This document shows, one piece after another, positions 34,823 to 44,200 of a stretch of DNA of 64,000 nt (position 1 is its first letter; every line of letters starts with the position of its first letter). The stretch spans positions 62,001-126,000 of the forward strand of contig DAOLDD010000005.1 of NCBI GenBank assembly GCA_035327585.1, written 5' to 3'. The position numbers were made by a program, and so were the translations under genes. The notes below the pieces were generated by a model. That model ran no database searches, was not told the DNA's origin, and saw only the letters and a program-made list of their open reading frames with translations. This stretch comes from JAMLJG01 sp035327585 (GTDB lineage: Bacteria > Verrucomicrobiota > Kiritimatiellia > CAIVKH01).

Positions 34823-35722
34823 ATGGCTGATCAACTGTTGATGGGAACGCTGGAGGGCTGGGACGTCGCCGTCGCCTATGCGCTGACGGCGGACACGGTG
34901 AACGAGGCGCTGACCCGGCACGACTGCGATCCCGTGGGCGGGCATGTCCTTGGGCGCGCGCTGACGGCGGGCATCCTCGCGGCGGCTTCGCTGGGCGAAG
35001 GCCAGCGCCTCAACCTGCGCTGGGCTTACGAGGGGCTGTTGCGCACGGTGGTGGTCGACAGCGGGCCGGACGGCGCCGCGCGCGCGTTCATTTCGCCGCC
35101 GCATCTCGCGGCGGCCGCCGATGAGGGCGCGCTGTACGGCGCGGGCGGCACCGTGCAGGTCATCCGCAGCCGCAAGGGCGCGGTGGTGGCGCACGGCACG
35201 ACCAAGGCCGATTTGCTGGAACCGGTGGAGGACCTCGCGCATTTCCTCTGCCTGAGCGACCAGATCGAGTCCGCGCTGGCCGTCACCATCGCCCTGTCGC
35301 AGGACCCCGCCCGGCCCGTGAAGTTGTGCCGTGGCCTCCTGTTGCAGGCGCAGCCGGGGTGCGACCTGGTGCGCTTCCAGCGGTTGCGCGACCGGCTCTA
35401 CACGCCGCCGGTGCGCGCGCTGCTGGGGCGCGGCGACGAATCCGACAGCCTGGTGGAGAACCTGCTGCGCGCCGCGGCGGCGGACGAGCAGCCGGCGCCG
35501 ACCCTGCGGCTCAAGGCGGCCACCGCCCCGTTTTTCCGCTGCGCGTGCAGCCGCGAAAAGATGGGCGCCGTACTCCGCGCGCTGCCCTACGGCGAGCGCA
35601 TGGACATGGTGAAGAAAAACGAGCCGGTTGTCGTGAACTGCCGCTTCTGCGGGCAGCGCTATGAATTGAGCATCGCGGATTGCATCGCCGCCTGGAACCG
35701 GCGCGACGCGGCGTCCGCGTGA
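34823..35722 (+). CDS. hslO: Redox-regulated chaperone Hsp33
   Basis: A 299-residue Hsp33. The N-terminal chaperone domain contains GRALTAGILAAASLGEG, and the C-terminal zinc switch has Cys240 and Cys242 (FRCACSREKM) and Cys273 and Cys276 (VNCRFCGQRY), the CxC..CxxC arrangement. Oxidation of these cysteines activates the holdase. There is no Shine-Dalgarno, but a promoter sits almost at the start codon. The gene lies next to a photolyase homologue and a renalase-like flavoprotein, a loosely stress-related cluster. Confidence 0.95.
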   Translation: MADQLLMGTLEGWDVAVAYALTADTVNEALTRHDCDPVGGHVLGRALTAGILAAASLGEGQRLNLRWAYEGLLRTVVVDSGPDGAARAFISPPHLAAAADEGALYGAGGTVQVIRSRKGAVVAHGTTKADLLEPVEDLAHFLCLSDQIESALAVTIALSQDPARPVKLCRGLLLQAQPGCDLVRFQRLRDRLYTPPVRALLGRGDESDSLVENLLRAAAADEQPAPTLRLKAATAPFFRCACSREKMGAVLRALPYGERMDMVKKNEPVVVNCRFCGQRYELSIADCIAAWNRRDAASA

Positions 35723-35728
35723 CGCGGG

Positions 35729-36157
35729 TTACTTGCTGGCGGACCAGGTGCCGTTTCCGCCGCCGCCGGAAACGATCGTGAACGTGCCGCCCATGGCGGT
35801 CCGCTGGTCGTTGATCGAGCCGGTGAACTGGGCGGCGACCGGCGGGGCTTCCGTCGTCGTGATGGTCATCTCCATGGCATTCGTGCTGACGGTGCCCGTC
35901 ACGGTGCCGAGCGTGCTTTCGCCCGTTGCATAGGAACCGACGAACGAATCGCCGGACTGGGTGAGGTCGAGCGTGAACTCCACGCCGGTGCTGTAGCTGC
36001 CGGACCATTTTCCGGATATCGAGGCGCCACCACCACCACCGCCTCCATCCGAATCATCGTCGCTCGAATCGCTGCTGCTGCCGCTGCAGCCAAGGGACAG
36101 CACAAGGACGGCGGACAAGAGACTCAAGACCGGAACCGGCATCCAGGGGGAACGCAT
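35729..36157 (-). CDS. Small lipoprotein with beta-rich domain
   Basis: A 142-residue protein with a lipoprotein signal (VLVLSLGC lipobox, Cys about 24). A Ser/Asp/Gly low-complexity tether follows, then a domain starting ISGKWSGSYSTGVEFTLDL and ending GNGTWSASK. The repeated Gly/Thr strand pattern resembles small lipid-anchored beta-barrel (lipocalin-like) domains; no firm family. ATG 36157 has GGAGGTG upstream, so the longer frame is rejected. A promoter-like TTTACA and TAGAGT pair precedes it. Confidence 0.75.
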   Translation of the reverse strand: MRSPWMPVPVLSLLSAVLVLSLGCSGSSSDSSDDDSDGGGGGGGASISGKWSGSYSTGVEFTLDLTQSGDSFVGSYATGESTLGTVTGTVSTNAMEMTITTTEAPPVAAQFTGSINDQRTAMGGTFTIVSGGGGNGTWSASK

Positions 36158-36269
36158 GGGCACCTCCACAAAGGTTGTGCGGACTCTATAAGACCGCAGG
36201 GCAATGTAAAGTATGGACTGGATGAATACCCCTTGCGGACGTTTCGCCGTCGCCGCAACATCACTGGAC

Positions 36270-36968
36270 ATGACGACGCTCTCCATTGAACTGGTGGTGG
36301 CGCGCCACGAGGAGGCGCTCGCGTGGCTGCGGCGCGTGCCGGCGTCCATCGACGTCACGGTGTACAACAAGGGCGCCCGCCTGTCCGAATTGCCGCGTGC
36401 CGGTACGATCCACACGCTGCCGAACATCGGCCGCGAGGCGCATACCTATTTGCACCACCTCGTCACGAAATACGACAATCCTGCCGCGCTGACCATCTGC
36501 GTGCAGGGCAAGCCGTTCGACCATGCGCCGGATCTGCACCGTTTTCTGCGCGCGCTGGCGGCCGGCGGGGAAAAGTTCGACGGCTTTCGCTGGTTGGGAT
36601 TCCTGCTGGATGCGGATGATCGCACGGGGTCGCGCCTGTTCCAGTCATGGAGCAAGAACCCGGAGCGGCGCCCGCTCGACATGGCCGGTTTCTGGCGCGC
36701 GCTGTTCGGCGAGCGGCCCGTGCCGGATCGCTTCGCGTTTTTCGGAGGCGGCCAATTCGCGGTCCAGCGCGACGTGGTGCGCGCGAGGCCGCGCGCCTTC
36801 TACGAAAACGCGTTACAGGTGGCGTCCGCCGTTCCCGACGCCGCGCACTGTTTCGAGCGTACATGGGACGCCGTGTTCGGCGTGGACGGCGTCCCCCCGG
36901 AGCTGCGTGACCGACCGCTCCCGGTCTATCTCAAGCCGATCCGTCGCCTGATGCCGCCCCCGGCGTGA
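36270..36968 (+). CDS. DUF3431-family protein
   Basis: A 232-residue protein with the conserved core VVARHEEALAWLRRVP, VYNKGA, LPNIGREAHTYLHHLV and VQGKPFDH, characteristic of DUF3431 (a glycosyltransferase-like family of unknown activity). An upstream ATG at 36213 is in frame; ATG 36270 just before the conserved start is preferred, but neither has a clear ribosome-binding site. It converges with the ACT-domain gene, 6 bases away. Confidence 0.78.
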   Translation: MTTLSIELVVARHEEALAWLRRVPASIDVTVYNKGARLSELPRAGTIHTLPNIGREAHTYLHHLVTKYDNPAALTICVQGKPFDHAPDLHRFLRALAAGGEKFDGFRWLGFLLDADDRTGSRLFQSWSKNPERRPLDMAGFWRALFGERPVPDRFAFFGGGQFAVQRDVVRARPRAFYENALQVASAVPDAAHCFERTWDAVFGVDGVPPELRDRPLPVYLKPIRRLMPPPA

Positions 36969-36974
36969 GGCGGC

Positions 36975-37376
36975 TCACGTCGGAAAGTGCATCAAGGCGC
37001 GTTCGTTATTCGAGCAGGCGAACACCACCAGGACTTCCGTCTGGCCGTCCGGCGCGGCGGCGTACAGGTGGTGCAGGTCGATCCCCTCCCCGGCGAGCCG
37101 CTCCGTGATCTTCCGGAGCAGACCGGGTTTGTGTTCAGCCTGCAGCAGCACGACCTGCTGCTCATGCGGGTTGAACCGCTGTTCGCGCAGCGCGTCGGTC
37201 GTGCGCAGGTTGTCGTCGGTGACCACGTGAACGACGCCCGTGGATCCTTCCGTCCATGCGCTGATGGCGAGGATGTTGATCCCTTTTTCCGAGATCAACT
37301 TGGCGATCTGCGTGAGCACCCCGATATCGTTGTGCACGCGGATCACCACTTCATGGCCCAGCATTGCTCTTGTCAT
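36975..37376 (-). CDS. ACT-domain protein (two ACT modules)
   Basis: A 133-residue protein made of two ACT folds: EVVIRVHNDIGVLTQIAKLISEKGINI (about 9-60) and QVVLLQAEHKPGLLRKITERL (about 70-130). ACT domains bind amino acids or small ligands. Without a catalytic domain it is probably a stand-alone sensor; partner unknown. GGAGG lies upstream of ATG 37376, and a TTGGTG-17-TAGGCT pair may be its promoter. Confidence 0.85.
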   Translation of the reverse strand: MTRAMLGHEVVIRVHNDIGVLTQIAKLISEKGINILAISAWTEGSTGVVHVVTDDNLRTTDALREQRFNPHEQQVVLLQAEHKPGLLRKITERLAGEGIDLHHLYAAAPDGQTEVLVVFACSNNERALMHFPT

Positions 37377-37447
37377 GGCCTTCTTGCCTCCAAGGCATAG
37401 CCTACACCCCGGGGGCGCTGCCACCAAGCCGGAACGTGCGGGCCGAT

Positions 37448-37476
37448 TTGCATTGGAAGGCCGCGTTGGTTATGGT
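37448..37476 (+). promoter_or_regulatory. Promoter of the UVR-motif gene
   Basis: TTGCAT (37448-37453), 17 bases, TATGGT (37471-37476). The leader then carries GGGGAGG before ATG 37501, an ordinary leadered gene. Confidence 0.5.
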
Positions 37477-37500
37477 GAAAACCGTGGGGAGGAAACTCGA

Positions 37501-38247
37501 ATGACAGCCGATCTGAATGCAATCATGGGCGACTGGCGGTACGACCCGGCGACGATCAACGCGCGCTGGATCGTCGGGCTGGACGGCAAACGCAAGGTGC
37601 AGTTGAGGCTTGATCTCGGCGTGCTCCAGATGGAACCCGCGGGTCGGCCCGACGGCCTGCAGCCGCACGGGCACGACACGCTGCTCGGCCATTACCTCGC
37701 GCGCGAGGAGGCGGAAGGCTTCGACATGGCCGGGTTCGTCATCGACGCTGCCGGCTGCGCGGCGCTGCAACAGGAGGCGGCGCAGTTTTACTACCGCTAC
37801 ATTTCGTTCTACGCCCTGCGCGACCTCGACGGCGTCGTGGCCGACACGGATCACAACCTCGGCATCCTCGACCTCGCCTCGCGCCATGTGGAGGACGACG
37901 ACCTGGCCTGGCAGTTCCTGCAATTCTATCCCTACATCCGCATGATGAACGCACGCGCGATGGCGGAGAAACACGCCGAGGCGCATGCCTACGACGAGGC
38001 AATCGCCGAACTGGAGGAGGGCATCGACGACATCCGCACCTTCTGGCGCGAACAGGGCGACGAGGAGGACGAGGAGGAGTCGCGCGAGATCGAGATGCTG
38101 ACCGGGCTGCTCGGCGACCTGCGCGGCAGCCGGCCCCGCACCGAGGCCGACAAGCTGCAGGATGAGTTGTCCGTCGCCATTGCCGCGGAAAACTATGAGC
38201 GCGCCGCCCTCCTGCGGGACGCGCTCAAGATGCTGCGTCGCGCCTGA
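37501..38247 (+). CDS. UvrB/UvrC-motif protein of unknown function
   Basis: A 248-residue acidic protein. The middle region (about 60-190) contains a helical repeat-like segment with FYALRDLDGVVADTDHNLGIL. The C-terminus (about 215-245) is a UVR motif, DELSVAIAAENYERAALLRD, which mediates contacts in UvrB/UvrC and occurs in other regulators. A very acidic stretch (EQGDEEDEEESREIE) precedes it. Similar UVR-tailed proteins are recurrent in Verrucomicrobia/Planctomycetes. The DUF2294 gene follows 14 bases after its stop. Confidence 0.78.
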   Translation: MTADLNAIMGDWRYDPATINARWIVGLDGKRKVQLRLDLGVLQMEPAGRPDGLQPHGHDTLLGHYLAREEAEGFDMAGFVIDAAGCAALQQEAAQFYYRYISFYALRDLDGVVADTDHNLGILDLASRHVEDDDLAWQFLQFYPYIRMMNARAMAEKHAEAHAYDEAIAELEEGIDDIRTFWREQGDEEDEEESREIEMLTGLLGDLRGSRPRTEADKLQDELSVAIAAENYERAALLRDALKMLRRA

Positions 38248-38261
38248 CCCGCGAGTTCGCC

Positions 38262-38627
38262 ATGCCTGAGACCCGTGGAGAAATCGAGGCGCGCATCACG
38301 GAGGCGATGATCGCCTTCGAGCGCGAATACATGGGGCGCGGTCCCACCGCGGCGCGGACGTACCTCATTGACGACATGGTGCTGGTCCGGCTGCAGGGCG
38401 TGATCACGCGCGCCGAACAGCACCTCGCCTCCGCCGACGTCGCGGGTCGCGGCCGGGAACTGGTGAAGCAGAGCCGCATCGAATTGCTGGAAAAAGCGCG
38501 CCCCCGCGTATTCGCCCTGATTGAAGGCATCCTGGGCATCGAGATCAAAAGCCTGCACACCGACATCAGCGTGAAGACCGGCGAGCGCATCATCCTTTTC
38601 ACGCTCACCCGCGCGCCGGGCAAGTAG
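38262..38627 (+). CDS. DUF2294-family protein
   Basis: A 121-residue protein matching DUF2294: an N-terminal helix IEARITEAMIAFEREYMGRGP, then TYLIDDMVLVRLQGVITRAEQHL, and C-terminal ALIEGILGIEIKSLHTDISVKTGERII. The family is widespread and uncharacterised. It follows the UVR-motif gene closely, probably as an operon, and is the last gene before the DUF4914 leader region. Confidence 0.82.
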   Translation: MPETRGEIEARITEAMIAFEREYMGRGPTAARTYLIDDMVLVRLQGVITRAEQHLASADVAGRGRELVKQSRIELLEKARPRVFALIEGILGIEIKSLHTDISVKTGERIILFTLTRAPGK

Positions 38628-38660
38628 CCGCCGCCGGGCGCCGATTTTTTCCGGTTTCGG

Positions 38661-38690
38661 TTGACGCCCCCCAAAAAATCCGCATATTCA
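38661..38690 (+). promoter_or_regulatory. Promoter of the DUF4914 gene
   Basis: TTGACG (38661-38666), an 18-base spacer and TATTCA (38685-38690). Expected start near 38697, leaving a leader of about 155 bases that contains an intrinsic terminator. Confidence 0.55.
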
Positions 38691-38696
38691 CACGCA

Positions 38697-38852
38697 TTGT
38701 TGGATCGCGGCTGCGCTAACAGCGGGGCCGGGGTCAGGCAATAAACCAACAGTGTTTCAGGTCCGGGATGAGCCATTGGAGCATCCGGGAAATGAGGCCG
38801 AATTCACCGCAAGTGAGTTCGGCCTTTTTGTTTGAACGCATGAAGGAGAACG
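38697..38852 (+). promoter_or_regulatory. Candidate attenuator or riboswitch leader of the DUF4914 gene
   Basis: The predicted 5' leader is about 155 bases long, far longer than others in the window. It contains a GC-rich stem around 38710-38740, an imperfect hairpin CCGGGATG/CATCCGG (38763-38787) and a perfect intrinsic terminator (38795-38829), ending about 13 bases before the AAGGAG ribosome-binding site. That is the layout of a transcription-attenuation control element. It does not match any riboswitch I can recognise. Confidence 0.55.
38795..38829 (+). terminator. Intrinsic terminator in the DUF4914 leader
   Basis: AGGCCGAATTCAC (38795-38807) pairs with GTGAGTTCGGCCT (38813-38825) through 13 positions including one G-U, loop CGCAA, followed by TTTTT. 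Standing downstream of a promoter and 24 bases before the start codon, it would terminate transcription unless an alternative fold forms. Confidence 0.8.
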
Positions 38853-40748
38853 ATGATGAACAAGGTTGAATTGGGATTCGAAGTGCCGCCGGAAGTGAAG
38901 GAAATCCTGGCCGCGTGCCCGTCCTACACGGTCGCGCGCAACCAGCAGGAACTGACGGAACTCGCCGTTCGGGATGCCGTGAACGGCGTCCACGAAGTGG
39001 CCTACGAGGTGCCGGGCAAGGGCCGCGTGGTCGAGGTGAATGTGTGCCGCGTAAAGAACGGCATCTCCGCGAACTACCTGGACCCCTACATGCGGCGGCG
39101 CGATCCGGACTGCATGGTGATTGCCGACGAGCGCCCCACGGACAAACCCCGGTTCCGCGAGGAATTCGGCAGCACGTTTGAAAGCCTGCGCGCCGAAACC
39201 TTCGCATGGCTGAAGACTCAGGAGCTGGCGCTCTTCCCGTTCCATGCCGGCGGCACGGACATCGGCGCCGACGCGCTGGTGGTCGGACCCGCCAACGCCG
39301 GGTTCTTCGCGCTGGGACTCGCGCTGCTGCAGGGCATCCTGGATACCGACAAGGTTCCCGAGGACTTCAACCCGCGCGCGATCATCTATGTCGCCCCGCC
39401 CTTCCGCCACACCCACTTCAAGGGCAAGCAGATGGTGGTGCACAACCGTCGCAGCCGCATCCACGAGCTCTTCAGCTACAACCTCTATCCGGGGCCCAGC
39501 GCGAAGAAGGGCATCTACGGCGTCCTGCTGACCCTCGGCGAGAAGGAGAATTGGGTCACGGCGCACTGCTCGACCGTGCAGGTCGTCACGCCGTATGAGA
39601 ACAAGGTCAACATCATGCACGAGGGCGCCAGCGGTGGCGGCAAGAGCGAAATGCTCGAGCAGGTGCACCGCCAGCGCGACGGCTCCCTGCTGCTCGGCAA
39701 GAATACGCTCACCGGCGAGAAGCGCACGCTCGTGCTGCCGCGCAACTGCGACCTGCGCCCCGTCACGGACGACATGGCGCTGTGCCATCCGTCGCTCGCG
39801 AAGAACGACGGCCGCCTCGCCCTGATGGACGCCGAACAGGGGTGGTTCGTCCGCGTGAACCACATCACCCGCTACGGCGTGGACCCGCACCTCGAAGAGA
39901 TGACGATCCACCCGAAGGATCCGCTGCTCTTCCTGAACATCGATGCGCATCCTGACAGCACCGCGCTGATCTGGGAGCACATCCAGGATGAGCCGGGCAA
40001 GCCGTGCCCGAACCCGCGCGTGGTGATTCCGCGCCGCAACGTGCCGGGCATTTACAATGGTGCCGTCAACGTGGACATCCGCAGCTTCGGCGTGCGCTGC
40101 CCGCCGTGCACGAAGGAGAATCCGAGTTACGGCATCGTGGGCCTTTTCCACAACCTGCCGCCCGCGCTGGCCTGGCTCTGGCGCCTCGTGGCGCCGCGCG
40201 GCCACGCGAACCCGAGCATCGTTTCCTCCGAGGGCATGAGTTCCGAGGGCGTCGGGTCCTACTGGCCGTTCGCCACGGGCCGCATGGTGGACCAGGCGAA
40301 CCTGCTGCTGCAGCAGATCGTGGACACGCCCAAGGTGCGCTACATCCTCTGCCCGAACCAGCATGTCGGCGCGTGGAAGACGGGCTTCATGCCGCAGTGG
40401 ATCGCCCGCGAATACCTCGCCCGCCGCGGCGGGGCGCGGTTCTCGCGCGATCAGGTCACGCCCGCGCGCTGTCCGCTGCTGGGCTACGCGCTCAACAGCG
40501 TGGTCGTCGAGGGCCAGACCATCCCGTCGATCTTCCTCGAAGTCGACCGCCAGAAGGAAATTGGTCCCGAGGCCTATGACCTCGGCGCGCTGCAACTCAC
40601 CAACTTCTTCCACCAGCAGTTGGAGCAGTTCCGCGAAGACGACCTGAATCCGCTGGGTCGCAAGATCATCGAGTGCTGCCTCGACGGCGGCTCGGTGGAG
40701 GATTACGCCGCGCTCGTCCCGCATCCGATGCTGGACGACGAAGGCTGA
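38853..40748 (+). CDS. DUF4914-family P-loop protein (HPr-kinase/PEPCK-like nucleotide site)
   Basis: A 631-residue protein that best fits DUF4914, an uncharacterised family of this size. A central P-loop GASGGGKSEM (258-267; Lys264, Glu266) has the GxSGxGKSE form seen in HPr kinase and PEP carboxykinases, and VTAHCSTVQVVTPYENKVNIMHE precedes it. Two more conserved-looking blocks are PFRHTHFKGKQMVVHNRR and SSEGMSSEGVGSYWPFATGR. It is not a canonical GTP- or ATP-PEPCK, whose P-loops differ. AAGGAG precedes ATG 38853. Expression appears to be controlled by a terminator-bearing leader. Function unknown; nucleotide-dependent phosphotransfer is an inference. Confidence 0.75.
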   Translation: MMNKVELGFEVPPEVKEILAACPSYTVARNQQELTELAVRDAVNGVHEVAYEVPGKGRVVEVNVCRVKNGISANYLDPYMRRRDPDCMVIADERPTDKPRFREEFGSTFESLRAETFAWLKTQELALFPFHAGGTDIGADALVVGPANAGFFALGLALLQGILDTDKVPEDFNPRAIIYVAPPFRHTHFKGKQMVVHNRRSRIHELFSYNLYPGPSAKKGIYGVLLTLGEKENWVTAHCSTVQVVTPYENKVNIMHEGASGGGKSEMLEQVHRQRDGSLLLGKNTLTGEKRTLVLPRNCDLRPVTDDMALCHPSLAKNDGRLALMDAEQGWFVRVNHITRYGVDPHLEEMTIHPKDPLLFLNIDAHPDSTALIWEHIQDEPGKPCPNPRVVIPRRNVPGIYNGAVNVDIRSFGVRCPPCTKENPSYGIVGLFHNLPPALAWLWRLVAPRGHANPSIVSSEGMSSEGVGSYWPFATGRMVDQANLLLQQIVDTPKVRYILCPNQHVGAWKTGFMPQWIAREYLARRGGARFSRDQVTPARCPLLGYALNSVVVEGQTIPSIFLEVDRQKEIGPEAYDLGALQLTNFFHQQLEQFREDDLNPLGRKIIECCLDGGSVEDYAALVPHPMLDDEG

Positions 40749-40772
40749 GTCCGAACGCACCCCACGCCCCGG

Positions 40773-40801
40773 TTGACACCCCGACCGGGAGCGTGGATGG
40801 T
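40773..40801 (+). promoter_or_regulatory. Promoter of sufE (predicted leaderless)
   Basis: TTGACA (40773-40778), 17 bases, GATGGT (40796-40801), then exactly 6 bases to ATG 40808. Confidence 0.5.
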
Positions 40802-40807
40802 GCGGGC

Positions 40808-41236
40808 ATGAATTCGCTGGAACCGCGCAAGGACGCCCTGCTCGCCGACCTGTTGCTGCTGCCTGATCCGCTGGCGCGGCTCGAATATCTGATCGACGAG
40901 GCGCGCGCGATGCCGGCGTTGCCGCCGGACGCCTGCACGGAGGCGCGGCGCGTCGAGGGCTGCATGTCGAATCTCTGGTTCGCCGGCGAATGCCGCGACG
41001 GGCGCTGCCACTTCCAGTGCGAGGCCGATTCGCTCGTCGTCAAATCGATCGCCGGCCTGCTCTGCCGTTTCTACAGCGACGCCCCGCCCGCCGACATCCT
41101 CGCGCTCGACCCCTCGTTCCTCCGCGCCGCCGGCATCACCGAACACCTCTCCACCAACCGTCGCAACGCCCTCACCAAAGTCTGGGCGCGCATCAAGGCC
41201 GTCGCGGAAACGGCGAACGGTTGTGTTTCTCGATAG
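40808..41236 (+). CDS. sufE: SufE-family sulfur acceptor
   Basis: A 142-residue SufE-like protein. The sulfur-accepting Cys52 lies in the conserved RRVEGCMSNLWF, followed by CHFQCEADSLVVKSIAGLL and STNRRNALTKVW. SufE takes persulfide from the SufS desulfurase for Fe-S assembly. No suf operon is adjacent. A consensus promoter lies directly at the ATG, with no ribosome-binding site, so a leaderless transcript is predicted. Confidence 0.93.
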   Translation: MNSLEPRKDALLADLLLLPDPLARLEYLIDEARAMPALPPDACTEARRVEGCMSNLWFAGECRDGRCHFQCEADSLVVKSIAGLLCRFYSDAPPADILALDPSFLRAAGITEHLSTNRRNALTKVWARIKAVAETANGCVSR

Positions 41237-41251
41237 CCCGGACCCGCGGCG

Positions 41252-44200
41252 CTACGGTTCGTAGACGCCGGTGCGGTAGAAGGCGGTGGCGGCGTGGTTG
41301 GTGAAGTCGAGCCAGATGCTGCCGCCGGTGCCCTGGCGCTCGACGCCGAAGCGGGTCCAGGCGCCGTGCACCAGGTCGGTCCGCACGTACAGATCGTACC
41401 AGCGGCCGGGCGCTGAATTCGGGATTTCGATATAGCTCGCCGCGCCGATGGGCATCCAGCCGATGTCGGCGAGGTGCGAGCTGGCGTCGAACGGATTCGT
41501 GCCCGCGAACTCCTCCTCCCACGTGAGGAAGCCGTCGCCGTCGGGATCGCTGAACGGGCCGTACGCGCGTGTGATCGCGACTTCGGATTGGAAGACGCCG
41601 CTCTCCAATTCCGGCGGGCCGTCGATCCGCAGGTCCGTGAAATAGACGTTCCGCTCCTCGCCGCCGCCGGTTTTGAAATTCCACACTCGGATGCGATCAA
41701 TCACGGACTCCGACGTGATGGCGAGCGTGCCGGTCAGCACGATATTGCTGTTCACCGTGAGCTGGTACGTCATCGGGCTCGTCAGTTCCAGCGCGAGGCC
41801 CAGCCCCTGGTCCGTCCACGGCAGCCCGGTGGGCCGGCCAATCACGGAGTCGTTGAAGACGTAGTTCGTGTCGCCGCCGATGAAGAGAAATTCCAGCAGG
41901 TTCTGGCCGAAGCGATTTTGCAGGCCGATGCCGGTCGAGCCGAAGTCGTCGATGCCGCCATTCTCGAACTGCACACGCAACACGTCGCCAACGTTCAGCT
42001 TGCCGGCCAGCGGACGAACCGCCGCGCTCAACCCCTCACTGTGCGCCCACAACGCCCAGGCGTGCGTTCCGCTCTGAAGGTTCGCCACGCCGGATGTGCT
42101 CGCGAGAAAAAAACCGGCGTTCGCCCCGCCGCTCAGCTGCCAGCCGCCGCCCCACCCCGTGCCGCCGTTCTGGCCGTTCAGCCAGCCCGCGCCGATGTAC
42201 GGCTGGTTCGTCGCGGCGTCACGCGAGGCGGCGTTCGGGTTGATCGCGCTGTTCGTGCCGCTTACCCGGATCAGGTTGACGCCCTCCGCGAGCGCCTGCG
42301 CCGGGAGCGCCCAGTTCGTCGCCGCCGGGATGGTCCCGGCCGAGCCGGTCAATTGGTTGGTCCACAACAGGAAGCCGGACAGCCCCGGCCCGGTTTTCCC
42401 GCGCACGGTGAACTGATCCACGTCGTTGGACACCACGGTGTCCGACGGCGGATTGGTGATGGTGACCGACGGCTGCATCGGGTCGACGCAATTGACCACG
42501 TACGTCCGCCAGTCCTGCCCGCCATTGTTGTCCCAGATGCGATTCGACTGCGCGTTGTCGTGGAAAACGAATTCGAGCTGCCAGGTGTCGGGCGGGACGG
42601 ATTTTTCCACGGACCAAACGCCCGGCGAGGATTCCGTCATCGGCAGTTCCTCGATGTTCTGCCAACCGTTGCGACCGATGAAGAGCACCACGTTGGTCGC
42701 ATTTTTCAGCGGCCCCGACCACTCCTCGTACGTGATCGTCACCGGCACGCACCCCTGCGGATTCAGCGGGTTCACCGTCGCGCGCGCGGGCTGGTCCGCG
42801 CAACCCGCCACCGGGAAATGCCAGTCGCGGCCGCGGTTGTTGTCCCACACGCGCCCCACCTCGACGCCGTTGTGAAACGCAAGATCGAGGGTGTGCGTGT
42901 CGAACGGAATCGCAAACGTCCCGTACCACCGCGCGCCGAGATTCGTCAGCACCACGTCGACCGTGTCCTGCCAGCCGTTCACGCCAACCGCCGCGACGAT
43001 CTGCGTGGCGCCCGCGAGCGCCGTACCGAACGGATCGTAGGCGATCTCGATCGTCACGCAGCCCTCCGGCAGCGGCGGATCGAGCGAGACCTGGCCTGGC
43101 GCGACGAGCGGCGTCTTCGAAAAGATCTGCAGGCTGTACATGCCCATGTTCACCGCGGCTTTCGGCGGCGTGCCGGACGCCGTGACCGAACCGGACGGAT
43201 GCAGTTGCTTCACGTTCCCGAAATCCGCGGCGTAGTTCGTCGAATCGCCGTTGAAGTACGGATACCACGTGCCCGCGGAGGGGAACTCAATGAGGTACGT
43301 GTTGTTGGTGAAATTCTGCGCGGAGAAATTCGCCGCGACGACCACGTCATCCGCGCCGCCGCCCGCGTCCCAGCGCACGTAGGCGATCACCTTGTTGAGG
43401 TCGTCCTTGTGGTGCACGTTCACGCCCGTACCCTTCAGGCCCTGCGTGCCGCCCCAGCGGTTGCGGCGCAGGTGGACCAGGTCGGAATAGGCGCGCACGA
43501 TGCCGGCATGCGTGTTCGTCAGCGACCAGCGCAGCGCCGTTTCCGCGGCGAACGTCCAGTCCTCGTTCATCTCCTGGCCCTGGAACAGCATCGGGATGCC
43601 CGGCGCCGTCAGCGTGATGCCCGCGGCGAGCAACTGCCGCTTGCGCGCCCAGATGCTCGCCGGATTCGATCCGTCGATGTCACGCGGCAGGCGCTGCTTG
43701 TCGTTCAGCCCGCCCACCGAGTCGTGCGATTCGCTGAAGATGACGCGGTTGTGGCTGGCCCAGTTCGCGATTCGGTCCGCGAGCCAGTTCATATTCCGCT
43801 CGCTGTCGCTGCCGCGCGTGACCTGCCATTTGATGTGGTCGTGGAACTGCACGTCCCACTGGCTGTCGAAATTCATATTGAAGTCGAACGCGTGGTCCTC
43901 CGCGATGCGGATGCGCCCCGGGAATCCCGTTTGCATCATCCAGTTGATGTCGCGCAGCAGGTTCTCCGCGTCCGGCAGGTGCGTGGTTCCGTTGTTCGCG
44001 TAGAGCATGCTCCACACCGAATCCCAGCGGAACCCGCCCACGCGGTATTCCTGCAAAAACATCAGGATGTTGTCGCGGATGTAGTCGCGCACCTCGGCGC
44101 GCCCGTAGTCGGGCCGCGTATCGCCCCACAGCGTGGAGGAGCGGAAGTCGTTGTAGAAATAAATCCCGCCCTTGCCGTTCGCGCTCCACCCGTCGAACCG

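Noticed and set aside
38853..40748. GTP-dependent PEP carboxykinase
   Set aside because: Size and a P-loop invite this call, but the P-loop (GASGGGKSE) and surrounding sequence differ from both GTP and ATP PEPCK signatures; DUF4914 fits better.
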